Assembly (NCBI GenBank): GCA_036554605.1
Contig: DATBMY010000500.1
Coordinates: forward strand, 1-11,400
Length of the DNA stretch: 11,400 bases
From: DATBMY01 sp036554605
GTDB lineage: Bacteria; Acidobacteriota; Blastocatellia; UBA7656
Direction: 5' to 3'
The translations under genes and the position numbers were made by a program. The notes beneath the pieces are model-generated. The model was not told the DNA's origin, ran no database searches, and worked only from the letters and a program-made list of their open reading frames with translations. The first letter of the stretch is position 1. Each line of letters starts with the position of its first letter. Shown here one piece after another: positions 1 through 8,516 of this stretch.

Positions 1-805
1 CGAGGGGCGCTCCCTGGTGCGCGACGCGCTCCCAGATAACTTTACCGGTTCGTTTGTCGAGCGCATATATCATCCACCGGTGATGCGAGCGATCTTTTGA
101 AGCATCGCCGTCGCCATATAGACCGGGGCGAAAGGTCGCGTTGGGGTCGCTGCTGACGGCGCTTGTGACGAAGATTCTGTGTCCCCAGACGACAGGGCTG
201 GAGTGCGCAAGTCCGGGAATCGGCGTGCGCCATAAAATATTCTCGCCCGCCTGGCCGTTCCACCGGTCGGGAAGGTTTTGCTGCTCGGCTATGCCCGAAG
301 CCTGCGCCCCGCGGAAGGAGGGCCAATTCGACTTAGAACTGTTTGGATCGGGCCGCGAGGGCGCGCGGGCACCCGCGCTTCTTAAGATGCGCCGCGGGGC
401 GGTGGTTTTCACCTTTCCATCGGGTGACCAGGCGCTGCCGTCGAGGATCATTCGACGCGGCGTGCAATCATCCGAGACGAGAGCGAAGCTGACGCTGTTA
501 CCCTCGACCCGAACGCGGTAGCGCCCGGGCCCGTCACAGCCTCTCGGGCCGCCCGACATTGATAACTCGATCTCATCACCCTTGCTTTTCCAGTTGCCCT
601 TCATCGAGGGCCAGCGATCTCCCTCCAGCGTGAATGTGCCGCTGGAATCGAACCGCGCGACAAAGACGCCGAACTTCAATGTGTGAGAGGGAACCTGAAC
701 GTCCGCCTGCTGGCTGGCGTCGACTGGCCTCGAAGCGCTTGCGCATACAATTCCACTTATTAGAGCAAGCGCGAGAAAAAGCCTTTTGTAACCCGTTTTT
801 TTCAT
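1..805 (-). CDS. Secreted PQQ-like beta-propeller protein, 3' end missing
   Basis: An open frame of 268 codons runs from ATG at 805 off the left edge with no stop. Residues 1-30 form a Sec-type signal peptide (MKKTGYKRLF, then a hydrophobic stretch to about residue 24), so the product is probably periplasmic or outside the cell. Residues 40-125 form a small Gly/aromatic-rich beta domain with two cysteines (C90, C114). A Pro/Ser/Arg-rich linker follows. From residue 161 the propeller opening appears: WPSFRG, a P-x-x-W segment, ILWRTPIPGLAHSSPVVWG, IFVTSA, then YALDKRTGKVIWER, the typical blade phrase of PQQ-like/BamB-type repeats. Enzymatic quinoprotein activity cannot be judged because most of the propeller lies outside. 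A weak Shine-Dalgarno (AAAGGTG) sits about 12 nt before the ATG. The gene is collinear with the arginine operon but separated from the preceding gene by about 200 nt. The family call is solid; the role is unknown. Confidence 0.85.
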   Translation of the reverse strand, partial: MKKTGYKRLFLALALISGIVCASASRPVDASQQADVQVPSHTLKFGVFVARFDSSGTFTLEGDRWPSMKGNWKSKGDEIELSMSGGPRGCDGPGRYRVRVEGNSVSFALVSDDCTPRRMILDGSAWSPDGKVKTTAPRRILRSAGARAPSRPDPNSSKSNWPSFRGAQASGIAEQQNLPDRWNGQAGENILWRTPIPGLAHSSPVVWGHRIFVTSAVSSDPNATFRPGLYGDGDASKDRSHHRWMIYALDKRTGKVIWERVAHQGAPL

Positions 806-1003
806 AAGCAGCGTCACCTTTGCTTAACCTGAAAACAGCGAAGCCCGGTTTAGAATATCCGATGAGCACCGCCCATTTTCTATCACAGTAGCCAATCCGC
901 GCAACTCGCCAGACATATATACCTCATGGCCGCAAAAAGGTTATCTATACCCGCCCGCTACCGCACGCGGTGCTGGCTTTGCTACAGCCCTGCTTTATCA
1001 CGC

Positions 1004-1540
1004 TCAACAGGAGTAATCTTCTTGAAGCCGGCCGGCGCGAAGCGATTCTCTGATTGCCCAGAATATGCCCGCGAGGATGACAAGGGTCCCGGCCAGTCTA
1101 ATAAGCGCGGCTATCTTCGGCGTCGCGGAAAGCATGCCCATGCGCGTGAGAAGGTAATTCCAATCGTGAATCGTATCCTGGCCACCAAGCAGCGGAAGCT
1201 GTCGCGCTATCGAATCCCCGGCATAAACCGATACGTTGAGCAGGCTCTCTCCTACCCACAAACAGACCAGCGCGGCCGAATAGGCTTTGTCGTTGCGGTA
1301 AAAGTAGAAGACAAATGCGGCGGGCATGATCACCTGCATGAGCGACCCGCCGGCTATCATCAGGAACTCTCCGAGCGGGCTGAAGATCAGGTGGCCAGCC
1401 TCGTGTATGATGAGATTCGCGCCGTCAATCAGATGCCATCGCTTGACATCCCAGGCGCACCACAAAAAGTAGAGCCCCGCTACCAAGGCGCAGAGCAGCT
1501 TCGGCCAGTTGACGGCGCGTGTCGGATTGGCGGCAACCAT
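1004..1540 (-). CDS. Small membrane protein with HEAGH zinc-protease motif (M50-like)
   Basis: The product has 178 residues and about four hydrophobic segments (roughly 14-30, 66-81, 88-105, 143-164), so it should be an inner-membrane protein. Residues 43-52 read LIIHEAGHLI, with H46, E47 and H50 forming a HExxH zinc site. GGSLMQVIMP follows at 64-73. This HExxH followed by a Gly-rich membrane segment recalls M50-type intramembrane metalloproteases, but the protein is shorter than usual and lacks an obvious NPDG motif. The third metal ligand might be among D122, H125 and D126 (GGQDTIHDW). Proteolysis is therefore inference. It begins 57 nt after argB on the same strand and could be transcribed with the arginine operon. 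A weak GGGGA lies about 14 nt before the ATG. I see no functional tie to arginine synthesis. Confidence 0.75.
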   Translation of the reverse strand: MVAANPTRAVNWPKLLCALVAGLYFLWCAWDVKRWHLIDGANLIIHEAGHLIFSPLGEFLMIAGGSLMQVIMPAAFVFYFYRNDKAYSAALVCLWVGESLLNVSVYAGDSIARQLPLLGGQDTIHDWNYLLTRMGMLSATPKIAALIRLAGTLVILAGIFWAIRESLRAGRLQEDYSC

Positions 1541-1597
1541 GTCGATTTTACGTCCCCAGACGATTATCCACTGCTCGTCAAGAGTTCGGGGGCGTAT

Positions 1598-2485
1598 CTA
1601 CCGGGTAAACATTGTGCCCGCGCCTTCGTCGGTGAATACCTCGTAAAGCAGCGCGTTGCGTTTCTGCCCGTTGATGATATGCGCGCTGCGCACGCCGCGA
1701 CATATCAAATGCGCGATGGCTGAAATCTTCGGCAGCATCCCAGCCGACACAACGCGGTCGCGGACCAGCCGCTCGGCCTCTTCGACCGTGAGCCGGGATA
1801 TTTTCGACCGCGGATCGTCTACATCCAAAAGTATCCCATCGACATCCGACAGCAGTATCAGCTTCTCGGCCTCAAGATGAACGGCGATCTCGGCGGCAAT
1901 CGTATCGGCATTGATGTTATAGACATTTCCCTGCTCGTCGGCCCCGAGCGACGACACCACCGGCACATAGCCCTGCTCAAGCAATAATCTTAAAAGCCGC
2001 ACGTTGATCTCGACTATATCGCCTACGTGGCCGAAGTCGACAGTCTCTAATTGTCCGGTCTCGCGGTTGAGGACTTCCTGAATCTCCCGGCGGCGCGCGT
2101 GAATGATATTGCCGTCAACCCCTGAAAGCCCTACGGTCTCTGCCCCGGACCGCCTCAACGCCGAAACCACATCGGTATTGATCTGGCCCGCGAAGACCAT
2201 TTTCGCTACCTCAAGCGTGTCGGCGTCGGTCACCCGGCGGCCGTTGACTATGCGCTGAGTTATACCGAGCCGCTCGGCGGTCGACGTCAGCTGGCGGCCT
2301 CCGCCGTGTATCACCGCAAGGTGTATGCCTACCTGCTGGCAAAGGGTTATCTCCTCAGCCAGCGAGTTGAGCTGCTCCTGATCCTCGGTTACCTTCCCCG
2401 ACAGCTTTACGACGAAGGTCTTATTCTTGAAGCGCTGTATGTAGGGCAGCGCCTCCCTGAGCAGGTCTAGTCTTTCGTTTATCAT
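1598..2485 (-). CDS. argB: N-acylglutamate kinase (acetylglutamate kinase family)
   Basis: This amino-acid kinase phosphorylates N-acyl-L-glutamate on its gamma-carboxylate with ATP, the second arginine step. It has 295 residues, normal length. Visible motifs are VVKLSGK at 25-31 (usually K-x-GG), IHGGGRQL at 59-66, NGRRVTD at 81-87, the N-x-NADT block at 190-195, LLSDVDG at 211-217, GMLPK at 249-253, and the C-terminal HIINGQKRNALLYE-to-GTMF signature at 269-293. The GGGR (usually GGGP) and NGRR (usually GLR) variants recall Bacteroidetes ArgB proteins, which serve a succinylated pathway. That comparison is from memory. The usual C-terminal regulatory features for arginine inhibition cannot be judged. 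The start is an ATG 7 nt after the transcarbamylase stop, with little Shine-Dalgarno, so translational coupling is likely. It is the last clear arginine gene of the operon. Confidence 0.93.
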   Translation of the reverse strand: MINERLDLLREALPYIQRFKNKTFVVKLSGKVTEDQEQLNSLAEEITLCQQVGIHLAVIHGGGRQLTSTAERLGITQRIVNGRRVTDADTLEVAKMVFAGQINTDVVSALRRSGAETVGLSGVDGNIIHARRREIQEVLNRETGQLETVDFGHVGDIVEINVRLLRLLLEQGYVPVVSSLGADEQGNVYNINADTIAAEIAVHLEAEKLILLSDVDGILLDVDDPRSKISRLTVEEAERLVRDRVVSAGMLPKISAIAHLICRGVRSAHIINGQKRNALLYEVFTDEGAGTMFTR

Positions 2486-2492
2486 GGATCAC

Positions 2493-3506
2493 TCAGCCCT
2501 GTAGTGAAGCGGCCAGCACCGCCTTCTGCACATGCAGCCGGTTTTCGGCTTCGTCTATCGCGGCGCATTGCGGGCCGTCAAGAACGCCGTCCGTTACGAC
2601 TACGTTGCGGCGCACCGGCAGGCAATGCATGAAGTAGCCGTTATCCGTAGAGCGCATGCACTCTTCGTCAATTCGCCAGCCGCGATAACCCTGCCTCACG
2701 CGGATATCTTCTTCCGGGCGACCGTAAAAATCTTTGCCGCCCCAGCTCTTCGCATAAATGATGCGGGCCCCGGCGCACGCCTCGCGCTGGTCGCGCGCGA
2801 TATTGACTCGCCCTCCGCTTGCCGCCGCGCCCCGTTCGATCTCTTGCATGACTTCATCGTCCAGCTCATATTCCTGGGGGCAAGCAATTGTCAGGTCCAT
2901 ACCGAACTGCGCCGCGATCAGCGCGAACGAATTCGGCACGGCCATCGGCAGCGGCTTGGGGTGATATGCCCACGATAATACAACGCGCTGGCCCGCAAGC
3001 GAGCCAAGCTTTTCCCGTATCGTCATGGCATCGGCGAGAGCCTGAAACGGGTGGTGGCGCGATGATTCCAGATTAAGGATAGGCACGTCGCTGTAGCGCG
3101 CGAAAGAGCGGACCACCGGGTCGGTCATCTCCTCTTCATAATTGGTCATCTCGGGAAAAGCCCGCACGCCGATGGCCGCGACGTAGCGCGACAACACGCG
3201 CGCGGCTTCCTTTATATGCTCGGTCTTGTCGCCGTCCATCACTACCTGCTCGCGATGCTCCAAACTCCATGTCCCTTTGCCAACGTCGAGCGTGACCGCA
3301 TTGCCTCCCAGTTCGTAAACGGCAATCTCCATCGAGGCGCGAGTGCGAAGCGAAGGGTTGAAGAAAACCAGCGCCACGCTTCGGCCCGCGAGCGGGCGCT
3401 CGCCGTAATCGCCCGTTTTTATGCGCGCCGCCAGGTCAATCAACGCGGTCAGCTCATCGCGCGTGAAATCAGCGGTGCTTATAAAGTCTCTGCCCTTGAG
3501 GTTCAT
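2493..3506 (-). CDS. argF': N-acyl-L-ornithine carbamoyltransferase (AOTCase/SOTCase type)
   Basis: This enzyme transfers a carbamoyl group from carbamoyl phosphate to N-acetyl- or N-succinyl-ornithine, giving N-acylcitrulline; it differs from ordinary ArgF, which uses free ornithine. It has 337 residues. The carbamoyl-phosphate loop is FFNPSLRTRASME at 48-60 (ordinary ArgF has STRT). Subfamily marks are VMDGDKTEHI at 89-98, AYHPKPLPMAVPNSF at 180-194, YAKSWG at 251-256 and MHCLPVRRNV at 293-302, followed by IDEAENRLHVQKA at 317-329. The residue that separates substrate classes is Glu in Xanthomonas AOTCase (DTEEH) and Pro in Bacteroides SOTCase (DKPEH); here it is Thr95 (DKTEH), so the acyl group cannot be assigned. 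The C-terminal part resembles the Xanthomonas enzyme, while the HHPFQALAD and KPLPMAVPNSF stretches are closer to the Bacteroides one. These comparisons are from memory. The start is an ATG 14 nt after argD, with GAGG overlapping the argD stop. Confidence 0.92.
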   Translation of the reverse strand: MNLKGRDFISTADFTRDELTALIDLAARIKTGDYGERPLAGRSVALVFFNPSLRTRASMEIAVYELGGNAVTLDVGKGTWSLEHREQVVMDGDKTEHIKEAARVLSRYVAAIGVRAFPEMTNYEEEMTDPVVRSFARYSDVPILNLESSRHHPFQALADAMTIREKLGSLAGQRVVLSWAYHPKPLPMAVPNSFALIAAQFGMDLTIACPQEYELDDEVMQEIERGAAASGGRVNIARDQREACAGARIIYAKSWGGKDFYGRPEEDIRVRQGYRGWRIDEECMRSTDNGYFMHCLPVRRNVVVTDGVLDGPQCAAIDEAENRLHVQKAVLAASLQG

Positions 3507-3520
3507 CTTTACTTTCGCCT

Positions 3521-4693
3521 CTAAAGTTTCGCCAGCTCGCTCAAGAAGAGGTCTATCTCCGCGCGGCCAAGCACCAGCGGAGGCAGAAGCCTGAGCACGC
3601 TCACGTCGTCGGCAAGCCCGGTGATGATCTTTTTTTCGAGCAGGCCCTGCTGAAAGGGGCGCGCGCTTTCACCCTTGAACTTTATGCCGATCAAATATCC
3701 CAGACCGCGCACTTCTTCTACGGAGTCGAGCTTGCTCAGCTCGTCAAACATGTATGCGGAATTATCGCGCACGTTTTCGAGCAGTCTCTCTTCGCGAATG
3801 GCGTCAATCGTCGCTTCGAGCGCCGCGCAAGCAATGGGTCCGCCGCCGAAGGTTGTGCCGAGCTCGCCCGTCTTCACTTCCTTTGCGATCTCTTCTCTCA
3901 TCAGGACCGCGCCCATCGGAATGCCGCTCGCGATTCCCTTTGCGAGCGTCACCATATCGGGCGTGATTCCAAAGCGACCGGCAAAATAGAATTCGCCAGT
4001 GCGGCCCATGCCGGTCTGGACCTCGTCGTAAATGAGCATCGCGCCCGCTTCGTCGCAAAGCCGCCGCAACGCCTGGTAAAATCCCGGCGCGGCCATGCGC
4101 GCTCCGCCCATAGATTGAATCGGCTCAAGTATGACCGCCGCCGTCTCGTGGTCGATCATCTTCTCTATCGCATTGACGTCTCCGAACGGCGCGTGAATAT
4201 GTCCTTCGAGAAGAGGCGAGACGTTCTCCTGATATTTTTTGATCCCCGTTGCCGAAACCGAGCCGGGGGTGCGGCCGTGAAAGCCGCCTTCAAAAGATAT
4301 GACCTTTAATCTGCCCGTCAGCCGCCGCGCCATCTTCATGGCGTTCTCGTTAGCTTCGGTCCCTGAATTCACAAAGAAGACCTTGCTCAGCAGGCGGGGC
4401 GCAGTTTCAACAAGCTTTCTCGCGGCCCTCGCGCGAGCGTCGTTATAGACGAGATTCGAATAGAAGATGAGCCGTTTGGCTTGCTCGCCGATCGCGCGCG
4501 CTACCTTCGGATGCGAATGTCCCGTGGAGACAACGGCGTGCCCGCCGTACAGGTCCAGATACTTTTCGCCTTCCGATGTATAGACCCATACGCCTTCGCC
4601 GCGCTCTATGGCGAAAGGAAACTTCTTATATGAAGCGACCTGATACTGCTCTTCTACGTCTATGATGTTTTCGGTCTTTGGCTCGGTCGTCAA
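3521..4693 (-). CDS. argD: N-acylornithine aminotransferase (class III, PLP)
   Basis: This cytosolic PLP enzyme converts N-acylglutamate semialdehyde and glutamate to N-acylornithine and 2-oxoglutarate. It has 390 residues, normal for ArgD. Motifs in order are YLDLYGGHAVVSTGHSHP at 45-62, FFVNSGTEANENAMKMAR at 106-123 (phosphate-binding GTEAN), FHGRT at 138-142, ILEPIQSMGG at 188-197, LIYDEVQTGMGRTG at 220-233 with D223 as the pyridine-nitrogen partner, and LAKGIASGIPMGA at 250-262 with K252 as the Schiff-base lysine. GTTFGGGP follows at 279-286. The start is TTG, not ATG: AGGAG stands 6 nt upstream and the gene begins 15 nt after argC. Substrate range (acetyl or succinyl, or lysine intermediates) cannot be read from these motifs, but the neighbours argue for arginine synthesis. 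Confidence 0.94.
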   Translation of the reverse strand: MTTEPKTENIIDVEEQYQVASYKKFPFAIERGEGVWVYTSEGEKYLDLYGGHAVVSTGHSHPKVARAIGEQAKRLIFYSNLVYNDARARAARKLVETAPRLLSKVFFVNSGTEANENAMKMARRLTGRLKVISFEGGFHGRTPGSVSATGIKKYQENVSPLLEGHIHAPFGDVNAIEKMIDHETAAVILEPIQSMGGARMAAPGFYQALRRLCDEAGAMLIYDEVQTGMGRTGEFYFAGRFGITPDMVTLAKGIASGIPMGAVLMREEIAKEVKTGELGTTFGGGPIACAALEATIDAIREERLLENVRDNSAYMFDELSKLDSVEEVRGLGYLIGIKFKGESARPFQQGLLEKKIITGLADDVSVLRLLPPLVLGRAEIDLFLSELAKL

Positions 4694-4708
4694 AATGATC
4701 TCCTAGAT

Positions 4709-5740
4709 TCAAGGATTCGTGCCGGCGAGCAGAAGCCCGGCGCGCTCCTCGATTCCAAACATCAGGTTCATATTCTGCACGGCCTGACCGGCCATGCCTT
4801 TCATAAGATTATCTATGGCGACAAAGACGATTATCGTGTCGCCGCTCGTTGCAAAACCTATGTCGGCGAAATTCGTATTCTTGACCCAGTTTATATCAGG
4901 CGATCCGTCGACCAATCTTATAAAAAACTCGCGCCCGTAAAACTCATTCATAAGCTCGGCGATTCGCTTTTGCCCGACCGGCTCGTTCGCTGTTACGTAT
5001 ATCGAAGCGAATATGCCGCGCACCGCCGGCAGCGAATGGGTCTGTAATACGAGGCTCGACGTTTCGCTCCAGCTCGGGTTTACCGCGGAAAGCAACTGCT
5101 CCACCTCGGGCTGGTGCTGGTGCTCGAAGGTCTTATAAGCATAGAAACTGTTGGCGCGCTTTGGATGATGTGTGCCCGCCGCCGGCTTTGCGCCGGAGCC
5201 GGACGAGCCGGTCTTCATATCCGCGATCACTTTGCCTCGGATGAGCCCGGACGCGACGAGCGGATAAAGCCCCAGCTCGAGCGCGGTGGCAAAGCAGCCG
5301 GGGTTTGCAATCGCGCGCGCCTCTTTGATATGCGCGCGGTTGATTTCCGTGAGCCCATAGACAAACTCGCGCTGCGCCTCCATCGCCGTGTGCTCGCACC
5401 CATAATACTGTTTGAACTGGCCGGGATCGCTGAGCCGGAAATCTCCCGACAGGTCTATGACCTTTACCGAGCGCGGCAGCCGCGGGACTATCTCCATCGC
5501 CTGCCCGTGCGGCAGCGCCAGAAATACGCAATCGAGCCCGCCTGCCTCGCCTATATCTTCGAGCGAGTCGAACTTCAAATCGGTGAGCTTCAAAAGATTC
5601 GGATGCACCGCCGCGACGCGCTTGCCCGCGTGCTCGTTTGCGGTCACGAAGCTTATTTCGACGCCGGGATGAAAAAGCAGTATGCGAAGAAGCTCGCTCC
5701 CGCCATAACCCGACCCGCCCAGTATTCCTACTTTGACCAC
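4709..5740 (-). CDS. argC: N-acyl-gamma-glutamyl-phosphate reductase
   Basis: This NADPH-dependent reductase turns N-acylglutamyl phosphate into the semialdehyde. I place the start at GTG 5740, giving 343 residues, normal for ArgC; an in-frame upstream extension to 5941 would add an Arg-rich tail that is only a shadow of the preceding gene. AAGGAG lies 11 nt upstream. Numbered from this GTG, the dinucleotide loop GILGGSGYGGSELLRIL begins at residue 5, the catalytic cysteine is C149 in ANPGCFATA, and the catalytic histidine lies in FEHQHQPEV near 205-213. The KTGSSGSG and THHPKRAN stretch resembles the LysY/Bacteroidetes branch more than E. coli ArgC (from memory). The gene overlaps the end of the P-loop gene by 13 nt, suggesting translational coupling, and lies 15 nt before argD. 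Confidence 0.93.
   Translation of the reverse strand: MVKVGILGGSGYGGSELLRILLFHPGVEISFVTANEHAGKRVAAVHPNLLKLTDLKFDSLEDIGEAGGLDCVFLALPHGQAMEIVPRLPRSVKVIDLSGDFRLSDPGQFKQYYGCEHTAMEAQREFVYGLTEINRAHIKEARAIANPGCFATALELGLYPLVASGLIRGKVIADMKTGSSGSGAKPAAGTHHPKRANSFYAYKTFEHQHQPEVEQLLSAVNPSWSETSSLVLQTHSLPAVRGIFASIYVTANEPVGQKRIAELMNEFYGREFFIRLVDGSPDINWVKNTNFADIGFATSGDTIIVFVAIDNLMKGMAGQAVQNMNLMFGIEERAGLLLAGTNP
5728..5740 (-). other. 13-nt overlap of P-loop gene end and argC start
   Basis: The argC GTG (5740-5738) lies inside the last codons of the P-loop gene, whose TAG stop is at 5730-5728. AAGGAG at 5752-5757 lies within the upstream coding region. This overlap suggests translational coupling and roughly matched synthesis of both proteins. 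Confidence 0.75.
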
Positions 5741-6816
5741 TGTTGTAGCCTCTCCTTCACAAGATCCGCCAGCCGCTCTCCGCGATTGACCGCGTTGGCC
5801 GCGGCCAGCCCGAGGTGCTCGCGCACATAATCGATTCCCATCTGCGAATCGGTCACCGCGCCCGATACTACGTCTATCTTTACCCCGCGCGCGGCGAGCA
5901 GCTCGCGCCCGCCCCACGCGCCTACGAAATCGCCCGCGCAAAAAACGAGCGCCGCCGTGGCATCCATTAACTCGCGGTCATCGAAGATTGTCTCGACCCC
6001 GTACCCGCCGAGTATGCCGTCGCCAAGCTCTATCACGATGCAATCCGGGTCCGCTTCGGCGAGCTTGCCTATTATTCCTTTCGCGACTGGCGCGAGAGTA
6101 TCGAGCCCCACGGTCGAAGGCAAGCCGCAATCGAGAAAGCTCAGCGTCTCTATCGCGCCGTGGTCTTGCATATTGAGCGTATCGCGCAGGCAGGCGACGC
6201 CGGCGAGCTTCGCGGCCGAGACTCTTACGCCTGCGCGCGCCAGGTGCTTGATGATCTCGGTCGCGGCATAGGTCTTCCCTGAATTCATGCAGGTTCCCGC
6301 AACAAGAACGAGCGGCGTGCTGAGCGAAAGCGACGAGCGCGGCGCGATTGCGCGCTCCGAAATGTTTAGCAGGCGGCCGTCCCGAACCGGCATGCCGATG
6401 ACCTCTACTTCTATGGCGTTGTTGAGGCTGTGATGATGGCCCACACACTTACCCACGAGCCCGCCAAGGTTGAGCAGGTGAAGCCGGTCGCCCGCTTTGA
6501 TTGCGTCGGGCACGTCGCCTATGAAGCCTTTCAGCGCGCGGCGATAGCCGAGCACGCCCGCGATTATGTCGCCGGGGTTGATCTTCGCCATCCGCCCCGT
6601 GACCAGCTCAAGCGTGTTGTAGGTCGCGTTGTCCGTGATCGTGCGCACGACCACCACGTTCCCGGCGCGCGCCTCGCAGCGGTCGGTTATCTCGAGCTCG
6701 TGGCCAAGCCCTAGATTGACCGTCGCGGAGGCTATCTTGTCTACTCGCGCAAGCCTTATATCCGGCATTACCTGTTCCGGGCCAGTCATAACAGCATCAA
6801 CAATGCGGTGGCTCAT
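5728..6816 (-). CDS. SIMIBI-like P-loop NTPase of unknown function within the arginine operon
   Basis: I do not recognise a named gene. The 362-residue product has an N-terminal beta-rich domain (about 20-160) with INPGDIIAGVLGYRRALKGF at 79-98, LLNLGGLVGKCVG at 114-126 and a HHH cluster at 127-129. The C-terminal nucleotide domain starts with Walker A, AGTCMNSGKT at 173-182, and continues with VIELGDGILGG at 261-271, placed like the acidic Walker B-type strand of dethiobiotin synthetase/CobQ/MobB-type SIMIBI proteins. FCAGDFVGAWGGRELL follows at 292-307. The layout also recalls DUF1611 (PF07755), whose member DgcN is reported to N-acetylate D-glutamate; this resemblance is from memory and weak. 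The gene lies 23 nt after argG (GGGAG before ATG) and overlaps argC by 13 nt, so it belongs to the operon. No transmembrane segment or signal peptide is seen. A role in glutamate acylation, in regulation or as a chaperone are all possible. Confidence 0.88.
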   Translation of the reverse strand: MSHRIVDAVMTGPEQVMPDIRLARVDKIASATVNLGLGHELEITDRCEARAGNVVVVRTITDNATYNTLELVTGRMAKINPGDIIAGVLGYRRALKGFIGDVPDAIKAGDRLHLLNLGGLVGKCVGHHHSLNNAIEVEVIGMPVRDGRLLNISERAIAPRSSLSLSTPLVLVAGTCMNSGKTYAATEIIKHLARAGVRVSAAKLAGVACLRDTLNMQDHGAIETLSFLDCGLPSTVGLDTLAPVAKGIIGKLAEADPDCIVIELGDGILGGYGVETIFDDRELMDATAALVFCAGDFVGAWGGRELLAARGVKIDVVSGAVTDSQMGIDYVREHLGLAAANAVNRGERLADLVKERLQQWSK

Positions 6817-6839
6817 TTTGTTTATCTCCCTTTCTCAAT

Positions 6840-8042
<1,203 letters not shown>

Positions 8043-8061
8043 GAATTCAAGCTCTCCCGAA

Positions 8062-8475
8062 CTATAAAATATTAAACAGCCTCTTGATCTTGTTGATCGC
8101 CGCGCGCTGCGCTGAGCGGGTCTTTACGGCAACCAGTATCGTGTCGTCCCCGGCGACCGTGCCTATGATTTCAGCCATTCCCGCGCGATCGATGGCAAGG
8201 GCGACCGGCTGCGCCTGGCCGACTTCGGTCTTGATGACCAGTAGGTTTGCCCCGGCCGTATCTATTTCAAGCCGAGGCCCGCGCGAGGCCCCTTGCGCGG
8301 CTACCGCATAATAGCCGTTCATCTTGGTCAGCCCCATCTCCACTATGTCGCGAGAAACGCTCGACTGGGTCGCCTCGATCCCGCGACGCTCCAGCTGCTC
8401 GACAAGCTCCTGCTGCGTGCCTACGCGCATCGAGCCCACGATCCCCGCGATTGCCTGTTGCCTCTCAGTCTTCAT
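8062..8475 (-). CDS. argR: Arginine repressor
   Basis: This is the arginine-sensing transcription regulator of the ArgR/AhrC family, a hexamer in known members. It has 137 residues, slightly shorter than the usual 149-156. The N-terminal winged helix-turn-helix covers about 1-60 with the recognition segment ATQSSVSRDI at 35-44. The C-terminal arginine-binding and oligomerisation domain contains GTVAGDDTILV at 105-115, the classic G-T-x-A-G-D-D-T signature. The gene is first in the arginine operon, and two ARG-box-like palindromes sit in its promoter, so autoregulation is likely. The ATG at 8475 has only a poor Shine-Dalgarno (GGTAG 6 nt upstream); a better AGGAG ends 16 nt upstream and overlaps the second operator. 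Inefficient translation of the repressor is possible. Confidence 0.96.
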   Translation of the reverse strand: MKTERQQAIAGIVGSMRVGTQQELVEQLERRGIEATQSSVSRDIVEMGLTKMNGYYAVAAQGASRGPRLEIDTAGANLLVIKTEVGQAQPVALAIDRAGMAEIIGTVAGDDTILVAVKTRSAQRAAINKIKRLFNIL

Positions 8476-8495
8476 ATATCTACCGGATCGACTCC

Positions 8496-8509
8496 TGCAT
8501 AAATATGCA
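8496..8509 (-). promoter_or_regulatory. ARG-box-like operator, promoter-distal
   Basis: The 14-mer TGCATAAATATGCA (plus strand) has 5-bp inverted arms TGCAT/ATGCA around AAAT. It matches the ARG-box layout TGAAT-N4-ATTCA with one symmetric change per arm (A to C on the left, T to G on the right). It lies in the predicted argR leader, 21 bp centre-to-centre from its partner, the spacing of tandem E. coli ARG boxes. The ArgR assignment is inference from this spacing and from the adjacent argR. Confidence 0.8.
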
Positions 8510-8516
8510 ATAGAGA

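Noticed and set aside
576..869. A 97-codon minus-strand frame
   Set aside because: It is out of frame with the PQQ-like propeller gene, which has a signal peptide and blade motifs in the other frame.
1555..1580. Possible hairpin after argB (GACGA and TCGTC arms)
   Set aside because: Only 5 bp with an 11-nt loop and no T tract; not a credible terminator.
926..1723. A 265-codon open frame on the plus strand
   Set aside because: It is antisense to the HEAGH membrane gene and the end of argB, has no recognisable domain and a composition typical of a shadow frame.
5114..5830. A 238-codon plus-strand frame
   Set aside because: It is antisense to argC, which carries clear catalytic motifs; no domain is visible in the shadow.
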